41,901 nt of DNA, from NCBI GenBank assembly GCA_040905805.1, contig JBBDQS010000034.1, forward strand, positions 1 to 41,901. The letters are read 5' to 3'. The notes beneath the pieces are model-generated. The model was given only the letters and a program-made list of their open reading frames with translations. It searched no databases and was not told the origin of the DNA. The translations under genes and the position numbers were made by a program. Positions 35,501 to 41,901 of the stretch are shown one piece after another. Origin of the DNA: Egibacteraceae bacterium. GTDB lineage: Bacteria > Actinomycetota > Nitriliruptoria > Euzebyales > Egibacteraceae. The stretch's first letter is position 1. The number at the start of each line of letters is the position of its first letter.

Positions 35501-36001
35501 CGCCCCGTCGCGGTCGTCGGCGAGCAGCAGCTGGTTGACCTCGCCGCCGAGGCATCCCGACAGGCAGATGAGGCCCTCGGCGTACTCCGCCAACAGCTCG
35601 GCGTCGGCACGCGGCTTGTACCAGTAGCCCTCCAGGTAGGCCCGCGAGACGAGCTTCATGAGGTTGCGGTACCCCTGCTGGTTCTCGGCGAGCAGGGTCA
35701 GGTGGTGGTAGGGCTCGGCACGCGGGTTCGGTGCCCCGTCAGCGCCGGCGCCCCGTCGGCCGCCCTTGGCGAACCGGCTGTCGGGCGCGACGTACACCTC
35801 GCACCCGATGATGGGCTTCACCCCGTGGCGGAGGCCGGCCTTGTAGAAGTCGACCGCACCGAACATGTTGCCGTGATCGGTCATCGCGATCGCGGGCATC
35901 CCCAGCTCGGCGACCCGTCCCATGAGCGCGTCGATACGGCTGGCCCCGTCGAGCATCGAGTACTCGGTGTGGGTGTGCAGGTGTACGAACGAATCGCTCA
36001 C
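32525..36001 (-). CDS. dnaE: DNA polymerase III alpha subunit
   Basis: Replicative polymerase, 1158 residues, DnaE1 type. The PHP domain (about 1-270) keeps all nine metal-binding positions: HLHTH, MLDG, TDHGN, GCEVY, YHHLTLL, SGCLGG and NDSHYT, so PHP proofreading is probably active, as shown for mycobacterial DnaE1. The palm has the catalytic Asp pair in PDIDMDFD (near 410). Fingers, helix-hairpin-helix and an OB fold (about 1000-1085, VAGILTGITKKFTRRG) follow. GTG start; the nearest AGGAG is 13 nt away, a poor spacing. Confidence 0.96.
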   Translation of the reverse strand: MSDSFVHLHTHTEYSMLDGASRIDALMGRVAELGMPAIAMTDHGNMFGAVDFYKAGLRHGVKPIIGCEVYVAPDSRFAKGGRRGAGADGAPNPRAEPYHHLTLLAENQQGYRNLMKLVSRAYLEGYWYKPRADAELLAEYAEGLICLSGCLGGEVNQLLLADDRDGAVAAAARHRDIFGQDSYFVELQDHTTIPEQRANNPLLVEIARDLGIGLVATNDSHYTDQGDAEAHDALLCIQTGSKKDDPDRFQFKGDQFYVKAPEEMHALFPEHPETWRNTLEIGQRCAVELTFGGHHLPAFSCPDGMTEAEYLRRKVYEGAERRYGVPLRDDVRERLETELAVIEQMGFPGYFLIVADLCDHARAVGIRVGPGRGSAAGCLVAYCTGITDLDPIRYGLIFERFLNPERVSMPDIDMDFDERRRGEMIRYTTEKYGDDKVAQIVTFSTIKAKQAIRDSARVLGYPFGFGDRLTKMMPPPVMGKDKPLAEARKLSAELRGAWENEPDAAKVLDTALSLEGLRRQHSIHAAGVVIAPDAITEYTPILRLESDGEIVTQYDGGMVEDIGLLKMDFLGLRNLTVISDCLRHIAVNTGRDVVIEDIALDDAATYTMLADGDTDGVFQLDSAGMKSLCRHLRPDCFDDIIALLALYRPGPMSAGLHSEYAERKHGRSKVEVPHPDLADILADSYGLLVYQEQVLKIAQQLGGFSLGQADLLRRAIGKKKQDEMDAQKSKFVDGCVANSYTSKLATDLWDLIEGFADYAFNKSHSAGYGLVSYQTAWLKAHYPVEYMAALLTSVKSNKDRLPLYLHSCRMMGMTVLAPDVNESDLDFTPSPDTAVPQVRFGLSAVRNVGEAVVESIVASRHAKGRFADFADFCAKVDAGVLNRRTIESLIKAGAFESLGHTRKGLLAVFEAITEQAIARKRAEAEGQFSLFGETAGTAELVEAVSIPDGEFERKEKLAAEREMLGLYVSDHPLLGLERLLATLSTAPIARLLEQGASGTVAVAGILTGITKKFTRRGEPYVVGTIEDLQGGIEAIFFPQVYQAAQDILTEDTVLCVKGRLDDGDTPKVIAADVHAPDLSDATSSPLRLTVAPQQCTAEVVERLKDVLGGHPGVVQVHLRLAGANGDGTTLRLPSDLYVSRSPGLYAELKMLLGSDSVS

Positions 36002-36127
36002 CGGTGACGCAACGCTCCTGCATGGTCGGTGGTCTCGTCACCGCAGGCAAGCACACCGACCCGTGAATCACAAGGGTGGAAGTCGCTGCGGGAAGTCGCG
36101 GGGAAGCGGCGGGGAAGGGCGGCCAGT

Positions 36128-37120
36128 CTACCCCCCTGGACCCGGGCGGGGGGCGGTCCCCGCGAGTCGGCGCAGCGTCTCCCGCGCGGCGACGAGGTCC
36201 GCGGGCAGGGGCTCGTCGACCGCCACGCGCGCGCCGGTCACCGGATGCACGAACGCCAGGCGACGGGCATGCAGGGCGGGACGGTCCAGCCCCAGCTCGG
36301 CGGCCAGCGCGGGGGACGCGCCGTAGAGGCGATCCCCGCAGACCGGGTGGCCGACCGCCGTGAGATGCACGCGGACCTGGTGGGTGCGACCGGTCTCCAA
36401 TCGCACCGTGAGCACCGCCGCCCGGCCGAGGTCCTCGTCGAGGTCGTAGTGGCTGATCGCCCGCCGGCCGGAGGGGTCGACGGCGAAGCGGGTGCGACGC
36501 GCGGTCGAACGCGCGATGGGCGCGTCGATGGTGGCCCGTGGCGGGCTCGGCACCCCCGCGACCAGCGCGGTGTAGACCCGCTCGACGTCGTGGGACCGGA
36601 AGCGGGCGGTGAGACCCTCGTGCGCCGCCAGGGTGCTGGCCACGACGAGCAGTCCCGAGGTGCCGCGGTCCAACCGGTGGACGATGCCGGGCCGCCCGGT
36701 CGGGCAGGCGGCGGCATGCGGGCCGCACGGGTCGGCCAGCGGTACGCCCATGGCGGTGAGGCCGTCCACCATGCTGCCCGTGCTCGGGTCTGTGCCGGCC
36801 CCGGCATGGACCACCAGGCCCGCGGGCTTCGCCACGACGAGCAGGTGCTCGTCCTGATAGCGCACGGGGATGGCGTCGGGCATCGGCGACGGCGCCTGCT
36901 CCGCGGCCGTCACCCGGACGCGCTGGCCGGTCCGGAGCCGCTGCGACTTGGTGATCGCGACACCGTCGACCGTGACGTCACCGGCGTCCAGGCGGGACTG
37001 CGCCCGCCCCCGGGTCTCGCCCAACCAGGCCGCCAGGGCCACGTCCGCGCGCCGGCCGTCCTCAGCGGCGTCCACGACCTGATCGAGCAGACGCTCCTGA
37101 CCGCGGTCGCTGCGATTCAC
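36128..37120 (-). CDS. RluA-family ribosomal RNA pseudouridine synthase
   Basis: 330 residues. An N-terminal S4 RNA-binding domain (about 25-85, RADVALAAWLGETRGRAQSR) precedes the catalytic domain. The active-site Asp is in GIVHRLDRGTSGLLVV, with ETGRTHQVRVHL and GHPVCGDRLYG downstream. It is probably RluD-like, modifying 23S rRNA, but the exact target cannot be told. GTG at 37120 overlaps the lspA stop (GTGA). It belongs to a lspA-rlu pair common in bacteria. Confidence 0.94.
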   Translation of the reverse strand: MNRSDRGQERLLDQVVDAAEDGRRADVALAAWLGETRGRAQSRLDAGDVTVDGVAITKSQRLRTGQRVRVTAAEQAPSPMPDAIPVRYQDEHLLVVAKPAGLVVHAGAGTDPSTGSMVDGLTAMGVPLADPCGPHAAACPTGRPGIVHRLDRGTSGLLVVASTLAAHEGLTARFRSHDVERVYTALVAGVPSPPRATIDAPIARSTARRTRFAVDPSGRRAISHYDLDEDLGRAAVLTVRLETGRTHQVRVHLTAVGHPVCGDRLYGASPALAAELGLDRPALHARRLAFVHPVTGARVAVDEPLPADLVAARETLRRLAGTAPRPGPGG

Positions 37121-37872
37121 GGCTTCCGGTCTGGGGACTCCGGTCGCACCGACTGGTGCGTCGCGCGGGCGGCCGCGGCAGCGCGCTCCTCCCGGTCGAC
37201 GATGGTGAGCAGCACCGCGATGCCCACCGCTCCAACGACGATGCCGATGTCCGCCACGTTGAACACGGGCCACCAGCCGATGTCGAGGAAGTCGACGACG
37301 TGGCCGGAGGGAAAGCCCGGTGGGCGCAGCAGCCGGTCGGTGACGTTGCCGAGGGCCCCGCCGGTGACCAACCCGTACACGGCAGCCAGGGAGAGACGGT
37401 CGGTCCGCGGGAGCGCGCGCACCACCAGGACGACCACGAGGATGGTGACGACCAGGAACAGCGCGGGGAACGCTGGGATCCCGAACGCGCCGCCCGGATT
37501 GCGGACCAGCCGCAGATCGAGCGGACCCACGGAGGTGCCGGGCACCCCCGTCGCGGGCAGCTGGGCGACGGCCAGCACCTTGGTGGCCTGGTCGAGCAGC
37601 AGCCAGATCACCGCCACGCCGAGCGTCGTCGCGTAGATCAGGCGGCGGGGCAACAGGGGCTTGGCCTCCGGCGCGGGCGACGCCGACGCCGACGCCACAA
37701 CGGCGGAGCGTCGCGTGGGGACCGCGTCGCCGACGCTGCCGGTGCCTTTCGGACCGCCCTTGTCGGGACGGAAACGTCGCCGTTTCGCCCCCTGCTCGTC
37801 CGCCGACCTGGTCGGCTCGGCGGGGGCGTCGGCAGGGCCGTCGTCGGTCGTGTTGGTCTCCATGGCGTTCAT
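37117..37872 (-). CDS. lspA: Lipoprotein signal peptidase with long N-terminal extension
   Basis: Cleaves signal peptides of lipidated prolipoproteins. 251 residues from the ATG at 37872; a typical LspA is about 160-200. About 80 N-terminal residues form a polar, Ala/Pro/Asp- and Lys/Arg-rich region ahead of helix 1. Core motifs: LLLDQATK, VRNPGGAFGIP, GALGNVTDRLL (first catalytic Asp) and FNVADIGIVV (second). A TACACT box 7 nt upstream suggests a leaderless message. An in-frame ATG 42 nt further upstream and a Met four residues in are alternatives. Confidence 0.93.
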   Translation of the reverse strand: MNAMETNTTDDGPADAPAEPTRSADEQGAKRRRFRPDKGGPKGTGSVGDAVPTRRSAVVASASASPAPEAKPLLPRRLIYATTLGVAVIWLLLDQATKVLAVAQLPATGVPGTSVGPLDLRLVRNPGGAFGIPAFPALFLVVTILVVVLVVRALPRTDRLSLAAVYGLVTGGALGNVTDRLLRPPGFPSGHVVDFLDIGWWPVFNVADIGIVVGAVGIAVLLTIVDREERAAAAARATHQSVRPESPDRKP

Positions 37873-37879
37873 CGCCCGC

Positions 37880-37885
37880 AGTGTA
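37880..37885 (-). promoter_or_regulatory. Putative -10 box of lspA (leaderless)
   Basis: TACACT on the minus strand, 7 nt before the lspA ATG at 37872, no ribosome site between. Confidence 0.4.
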
Positions 37886-37946
37886 GCGGTGGACGCGGCC
37901 ATGGCTGGCTGCACCCTCCCGACGACGGAGGCCGCAGGTCGGGCGT

Positions 37947-37952
37947 TACGAT
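37947..37952 (+). promoter_or_regulatory. Putative -10 box of ileS
   Basis: TACGAT, 32 nt before the GTG at 37985, followed by an AGGAGG ribosome site (37975-37980). If correct, the leader is too short for a T-box riboswitch. Confidence 0.45.
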
Positions 37953-37984
37953 GCCCTGACCCTTTCCGATGCGCAGGAGGACCT

Positions 37985-40900
37985 GTGGGTTTCGAGCCTG
38001 TGGAGCAGCATCCCGACTTCCCGGCGCTGGAACGCCGGGTGCTGGAGCGGTGGCGGGGAGAGAAGATCTTCCAGCAGTCGGTGGATGCCCGCGCGGACGG
38101 GCCCCTGTTCCGCTTCTACGAGGGGCCGCCGACCGCCAACGGGCAGCCGGGTGTGCACCACGTCGAGTCGCGGGCCTTCAAGGACCTCTTCCCCCGCTAC
38201 CGCACCATGAAGGGCTACCGCGTCCCCCGCAGGGGGGGATGGGACTGCCACGGCATCCCGGTGGAGATCGCGGTGGAGAAGGAGCTCGGCTTCACGCGCA
38301 AGTCCGACATCGAGGCCTTCGGCGTCGCGGCCTTCAACGCCCGCTGTCGCGCCTCGGTGACCCGCTACGTCGAGGACTGGGAGCGCCTGACGCAACGCAT
38401 CGGCTTCTGGGTCGACACCGACGACGCCTACTGGACCATGTCCACGCCCTACGTGGAGAGCGTGTGGTGGTCCCTGGCGGAGCTGTGGTCCAAGGGCCTC
38501 ATCTACGAGGGCCACAAGGTCGTGCCCTACTGCCCCCGGTGCGGCACGGCGCTGTCGGACCACGAGGTCGCGCTCGGCTACGACACGGCGGTCGACCCGT
38601 CGGTCTACGTGCGACTGCCGGTGCTCGAGGACAGGCTGGCCGAGGAGGGGGCCGCCCTGCTCGTCTGGACGACCACGCCGTGGACCCTGGTCTCCAACAC
38701 CGCGGTGGCCATCGGTGCGGACATCGCCTACGTCCTCGCTCGTCGACCGACCGACGACGGTCCGCTCGTGCTGGCAGCCGAACGGGTCACCGAGGTGCTC
38801 GGCGAGGACGCCGAGATCATCCGTACGGTGTCCTCCGACGAGCTGTACGCCCTGCACTACCGCGCGCCGTTCGACGACCTCGACGATGAGGTGTCGGACG
38901 ACTGGCACTACGTCACCGTGGCGGATTTCGTCACCATCGCTGAAGGCACGGGGCTCGTGCACCTCGCCCCGGCCTTCGGGGCCGACGACATGGCGGTCGC
39001 CCGTACGGACGGGTTGCCGGTGGTGAACCCTGTCGACCTCGAGGGCTGCTTCGACGCGCGCGTGCCTGCCCTCGCCGGTCAGTTCGTCAAGGCCGCCGAC
39101 CCGGCGATCATCGAGATGCTGCGCGACCGCGGCCTGTTGGTGCGGTCTGGTGAGTACACGCACACCTACCCGTTCTGCTGGCGCTGCTCCACGCCACTGC
39201 TGTACTACGCCAAGCCCTCGTGGTACATCGCCACCACCACGGTCCGCGACCGGCTCCTGGAGGTCAACAGCCAGGTCGACTGGCATCCCCCGCACATCCG
39301 CGAGGGGCGCTACGGCGACTGGCTTCGGAACAACGTCGACTGGTCGCTGTCGCGCGAGCGGTACTGGGGCACACCGCTGCCGCTCTGGCGCTGTGAGCAG
39401 TGCGACACGGTGACCGCGGTCTCGTCGTTGGCCGATCTCGGGGAGAAGGCGGGGCGCGACGTGGCGGGCCTCGACCCCCACCGCCCCGCCGTCGACGAGA
39501 TCACGATCGCCTGCCCGGCCTGCAAGGCGACCGCGCACCGTGTTCCCGAGGTGATCGACGCCTGGTACGACTCGGGGTCGATGCCCTTCGCGCAGATGGG
39601 CTACCCGCATGTCGAGGGCAGCACCCGGCAGTTCGAGGACGCCTTCCCGGCTGACTTCATCTGCGAGGCCATCGACCAGACCCGCGGATGGTTCTACTCG
39701 CTGATGGCCGTCTCCACGCTGCTGTTCGACGCCAACAGCTATCGCACCGTGCTCTGCCTCGGGCACATCGTCGATGCCGAGGGCAAGAAGATGTCGAAGT
39801 CGCTCGGCAACGTGCTCGACCCGTGGGAGCTGATCGAGTCGCGCGGCGCCGACGCACTGCGCTGGCTGCTGCTGACCGACGGCTCGCCATGGCTGGCGCG
39901 GCGGGTCGGGCCCGAACCGCTCGACGAGGTCACCCGCAAGTTCCTCCTGACGCTCTGGAACACCTACTACTTCTTCGCGACCTACGCGCGCATCGACGGC
40001 TGGGAGCCCGCGAGCTCACAAGCCCCACCGGTGGGGGAACGCCAGGTCCTCGACCGGTGGGTGCTGGCCGAGCTCGCCGAGGTCGTCCGCGTGGTGGACC
40101 GCAGCCTGGACGGCTTCGATGCCACCACCGCAGGCCGTGCCATCGCCGTGTTCGTGGACGACCTGTCGAACTGGTACGTCCGCCGCAGCCGACAGCGCTT
40201 CTGGACCGCCGATGACGTCACCTCTGCCCCGGGAGCCGACAAGGACGCGGCGTTCTCGACCCTGCACGAGTGCCTGGTGACCCTCGCCGCACTGGTCGCG
40301 CCGTTCATCCCGTTCCTGGCCGACGAGCTGTACGGCAACCTGGTCGGCGCGGTGGACCCCCACGCGCCGGCGAGCGTCCACCTGCTCGACTTCCCCACGG
40401 TCGACGAGCGCGCCGTCGACGACGGCCTGCGCGCCGCGATGGGCGCGGCCCGGCGCACCGTGGAGCTGGGGCGGCGGGCCCGCAACGACGCCAAGGTGGG
40501 TCTGCGGCAACCGCTGCGACAGGCATTGGTCACCGTCCCGGCGGACGTGCGCGAGACCTGGCCGACGGTCGCCGGGGTGGTCGCCGATGAGCTGAACGTC
40601 AAGCACCTGGGCGTCCCCGACAGCCGAGACGGTCTGGTCACCCACCGCGTGAAGCCGAACTTCCGGGCCCTCGGGCCTGACTTCGGCAAGCGCACCCCGG
40701 CCGTTGCGGCCGCCATCGAAGCCGCCGACCCGGCCATCCTGGCGGCCGCACTCGCAGAGACCGGGGAGGCCGAGGTGCTCGTCGACGGCGCCCCTGTCCG
40801 CGTCACCGCCGAGCAGGCGCAGGTGCACGAGGAATCCGCCCGGGGCTGGCAGGTCTCCAGCGACGGGCCGTTCAGCATCGCCCTCGATCTCGCCCTCGAC

Positions 40901-41167
40901 GACGAGCTGCGCCGGGAGGGCCTGGCCAGAGAATGGATCCGTGCGTTGAACGATCTGCGCAAGCAGGCCGGACTGGCCTTCGACGACCGAATCGAGTTGG
41001 AGGTGGCCGCCGAGGGCGAGCCGGCCGCCGCCCTCGACGAGCATGCTGCGGGCATCGCCAGCGAGGTGCTGGCCGTGTCCCTGCGGCGCGGCACGGCCGA
41101 GGGCGGCCAGGCGCTGTCCTTGAGCGGGGGCGCCCAGGTCCGGGTGCGGCTGGCGGTCGCCCGATGA
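37985..41167 (+). CDS. ileS: Isoleucyl-tRNA synthetase, type 2, with swapped HIGH motif
   Basis: Charges tRNA-Ile; 1060 residues. The usual HxGH signature (as in PHYGH of related enzymes) reads GVHH at residues 56-59 (PTANGQPGVHHVESRAFKD, codons 38150-38161): Gly and His have changed places. KMSKS is intact near 600. The CP1 editing domain is bracketed by CPRCG, WTTTPWTL and GWDCHGIPVE. The late class-I core and tRNA-binding C-terminus look complete. The GXHH form has been reported in hyper-mupirocin-resistant type 2 IleRS. GTG start with AGGAGG 4 nt upstream; the long open frame before it overlaps lspA and is not real. Overlaps the next gene by 4 nt (ATGA). Confidence 0.95.
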   Translation: MGFEPVEQHPDFPALERRVLERWRGEKIFQQSVDARADGPLFRFYEGPPTANGQPGVHHVESRAFKDLFPRYRTMKGYRVPRRGGWDCHGIPVEIAVEKELGFTRKSDIEAFGVAAFNARCRASVTRYVEDWERLTQRIGFWVDTDDAYWTMSTPYVESVWWSLAELWSKGLIYEGHKVVPYCPRCGTALSDHEVALGYDTAVDPSVYVRLPVLEDRLAEEGAALLVWTTTPWTLVSNTAVAIGADIAYVLARRPTDDGPLVLAAERVTEVLGEDAEIIRTVSSDELYALHYRAPFDDLDDEVSDDWHYVTVADFVTIAEGTGLVHLAPAFGADDMAVARTDGLPVVNPVDLEGCFDARVPALAGQFVKAADPAIIEMLRDRGLLVRSGEYTHTYPFCWRCSTPLLYYAKPSWYIATTTVRDRLLEVNSQVDWHPPHIREGRYGDWLRNNVDWSLSRERYWGTPLPLWRCEQCDTVTAVSSLADLGEKAGRDVAGLDPHRPAVDEITIACPACKATAHRVPEVIDAWYDSGSMPFAQMGYPHVEGSTRQFEDAFPADFICEAIDQTRGWFYSLMAVSTLLFDANSYRTVLCLGHIVDAEGKKMSKSLGNVLDPWELIESRGADALRWLLLTDGSPWLARRVGPEPLDEVTRKFLLTLWNTYYFFATYARIDGWEPASSQAPPVGERQVLDRWVLAELAEVVRVVDRSLDGFDATTAGRAIAVFVDDLSNWYVRRSRQRFWTADDVTSAPGADKDAAFSTLHECLVTLAALVAPFIPFLADELYGNLVGAVDPHAPASVHLLDFPTVDERAVDDGLRAAMGAARRTVELGRRARNDAKVGLRQPLRQALVTVPADVRETWPTVAGVVADELNVKHLGVPDSRDGLVTHRVKPNFRALGPDFGKRTPAVAAAIEAADPAILAAALAETGEAEVLVDGAPVRVTAEQAQVHEESARGWQVSSDGPFSIALDLALDDELRREGLAREWIRALNDLRKQAGLAFDDRIELEVAAEGEPAAALDEHAAGIASEVLAVSLRRGTAEGGQALSLSGGAQVRVRLAVAR

Positions 41168-41793
41168 GGCGGCCCCCCCGGCGCGTCGCGCTCGATGTCG
41201 TGCTCGTGGGCGTTACGGCCGCAACCGGCGTGGCCGTCGCGCGCCGGGCCTTGGCGCGCATCGAACCGCCGACCAACATCACCGGGGCGCCGGTGCCCCT
41301 CGACCGGCCGTTCCGCCCGCGGCTCGGCAGCGCGCCAGACGCCCGCATCCTGCCGCCGCGGTGGGAACCGCTCGGGTTGTCCGCGCTGGCACGGTGGGAA
41401 CCGGCGCCACCCCGGCGCGCTGTGGCCCGCGCAGCCGCCTACGCCTGGGCTGCGCCGCTGACCGCTGTCGGTCTGCTCGTCGGCGGTCTCGCCGGCGTGC
41501 GCCCCCGCGTCCGCGAGGGCGTGCTCCTGTTCGCCGACGCCCGCGGTCCGGCCGGTGCGGTGCTGCGCTCGCGAGGGTTCTCCGCCGGGGCGATCGGCCA
41601 CGTGGTCGTGGCGCTCAACGACCCGTCACCACGGCTGTTCGCCCACGAGCTCGCGCACGTGCGCCAGGCCGAGCGCCTCGGCCTGGGCCTGGCCCCGCTG
41701 TACCTGGGACTGCTCGCGGTGTACGGCTACGCGCGGCATCCGTTGGAGCGAGCGGCCAGGGTCGCGGCGCGCCGCACCGCGGGCGCCCCCTAG
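41164..41793 (+). CDS. Small membrane protein with HELAH motif, unknown function
   Basis: 209 residues with three hydrophobic stretches (about 8-28, 90-110 and 180-195), an Arg/Pro-rich middle, and FAHELAHVRQAERLG near 160-175. HELAH fits the HExxH zinc-protease signature, so a membrane metallopeptidase-like role is possible, but the rest matches no family I recognise and the third zinc ligand is not obvious. The ATGA overlap with ileS implies coupled translation. Confidence 0.75.
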   Translation: MRRPPRRVALDVVLVGVTAATGVAVARRALARIEPPTNITGAPVPLDRPFRPRLGSAPDARILPPRWEPLGLSALARWEPAPPRRAVARAAAYAWAAPLTAVGLLVGGLAGVRPRVREGVLLFADARGPAGAVLRSRGFSAGAIGHVVVALNDPSPRLFAHELAHVRQAERLGLGLAPLYLGLLAVYGYARHPLERAARVAARRTAGAP

Positions 41794-41807
41794 CCCCGCG
41801 CCCCGCC

Positions 41808-41901
41808 CTACGACCGCTCGTCTGGCGGCGTCGCCTTCTTCGTGGCCTTCTTGGCGCTCGTCTTCTTGGCCGTGGACTTCTTGGCCGTCTTCTTGGCGCT
41901 C
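41808..41901 (-). CDS. Partial: Lys/Ala-rich C-terminus of an unidentified protein
   Basis: Last 30 codons of a minus-strand gene that continues beyond the window. They encode repeated AKK units (SAKKTAKKS, TAKKTSAKK) ending PPDERS and TAG. Such tails occur on actinobacterial nucleic-acid-binding proteins. The lspA-ileS neighbourhood often holds a TraR/DksA-type zinc-finger gene, but nothing in these 30 residues proves that. Confidence 0.7.
   Translation of the reverse strand, partial: SAKKTAKKSTAKKTSAKKATKKATPPDERS

Noticed and set aside
34109-36007. 632-codon plus-strand frame opposite dnaE
   Set aside because: Antisense shadow of a complete, motif-rich dnaE.
37953-37984. T-box riboswitch in front of ileS
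   Set aside because: Only about 32 nt separate the likely -10 box from the start codon, and no T-box consensus or antiterminator is visible.
37946-39766. 606-codon minus-strand frame opposite ileS
   Set aside because: Antisense shadow; the plus strand encodes a complete IleRS with catalytic and KMSKS motifs.

Overview
This is a very GC-rich stretch from an actinobacterial chromosome. Core-gene order (polA; a combined his-trp cluster; lgt; dnaE; an RluA-type pseudouridine synthase; lspA; ileS), frequent GTG starts, 4-nt stop/start overlaps, a PolA with a dead proofreading domain, an ANTAR response regulator and a PriA-like HisA all fit Actinomycetota. SLH-domain proteins, a cell-wall-binding-repeat-2 protein and a choice-of-anchor-P-like domain point to a deep lineage such as Nitriliruptoria or Acidimicrobiia rather than Streptomyces or Mycobacterium. 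The lineage is an inference; no 16S gene is present. No prophage, insertion sequence or CRISPR array was found, and no gene-free stretch exceeds 300 bases.

Layout. 1-150: a GC-only tandem repeat beyond the polA stop. 150-2825: polA. 2947-9436: a branched-chain-amino-acid type ABC transporter. Its lipoprotein binding protein (+) converges on livF, livG, livM and livH (-), and an ANTAR response regulator and a small coiled-coil gene precede livH. 9555-10391: an HNH endonuclease whose frame runs through a tRNA-Leu(CAA) gene. 10540-11681: a TIGR01777-type SDR protein and a small membrane protein. 11723-28313 (all -): hisD-C-B-H-A-F, a secreted CWB2/RlpA protein, hisI, trpE, a Trp-operon membrane protein, two SLH surface-protein paralogues, then trpC-B-A. 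hisG, hisE, trpD, trpG and trpF are not in the window. 28395-29856: a Lon-substrate-binding-domain protein and lgt. 29876-37872 (-): a double-DUF427 protein, a transpeptidase, dnaE, a pseudouridine synthase and lspA. 37985-41793 (+): ileS and a small HELAH-motif membrane protein. 41808-41901: the Lys/Ala-rich C-terminus of a further minus-strand gene.

How it fits together. The window makes histidine and tryptophan, with one PriA-like isomerase probably serving both pathways. It imports amino acids through a lipoprotein-dependent ABC system and encodes both lipoprotein-processing enzymes (Lgt, LspA). It replicates DNA with PolA and a DnaE1 whose PHP site looks intact. It also builds an envelope: an SLH surface layer, a wall-bound RlpA-like protein and a penicillin-binding protein.

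Most notable points: (1) ileS carries a swapped class-I signature (GVHH instead of HxGH), the form reported for mupirocin-hyper-resistant type 2 IleRS; (2) the two SLH paralogues are mosaics with about 491 bp and 414 bp of base-for-base identical DNA around diverged Ig-like centres; (3) envelope genes interrupt the his-trp cluster at two points; (4) the HNH frame has no stop before the tRNA gene; (5) LivH has an added secreted beta-sandwich domain; (6) several genes have -10-like boxes 7-8 nt from the start codon, suggesting leaderless mRNAs.
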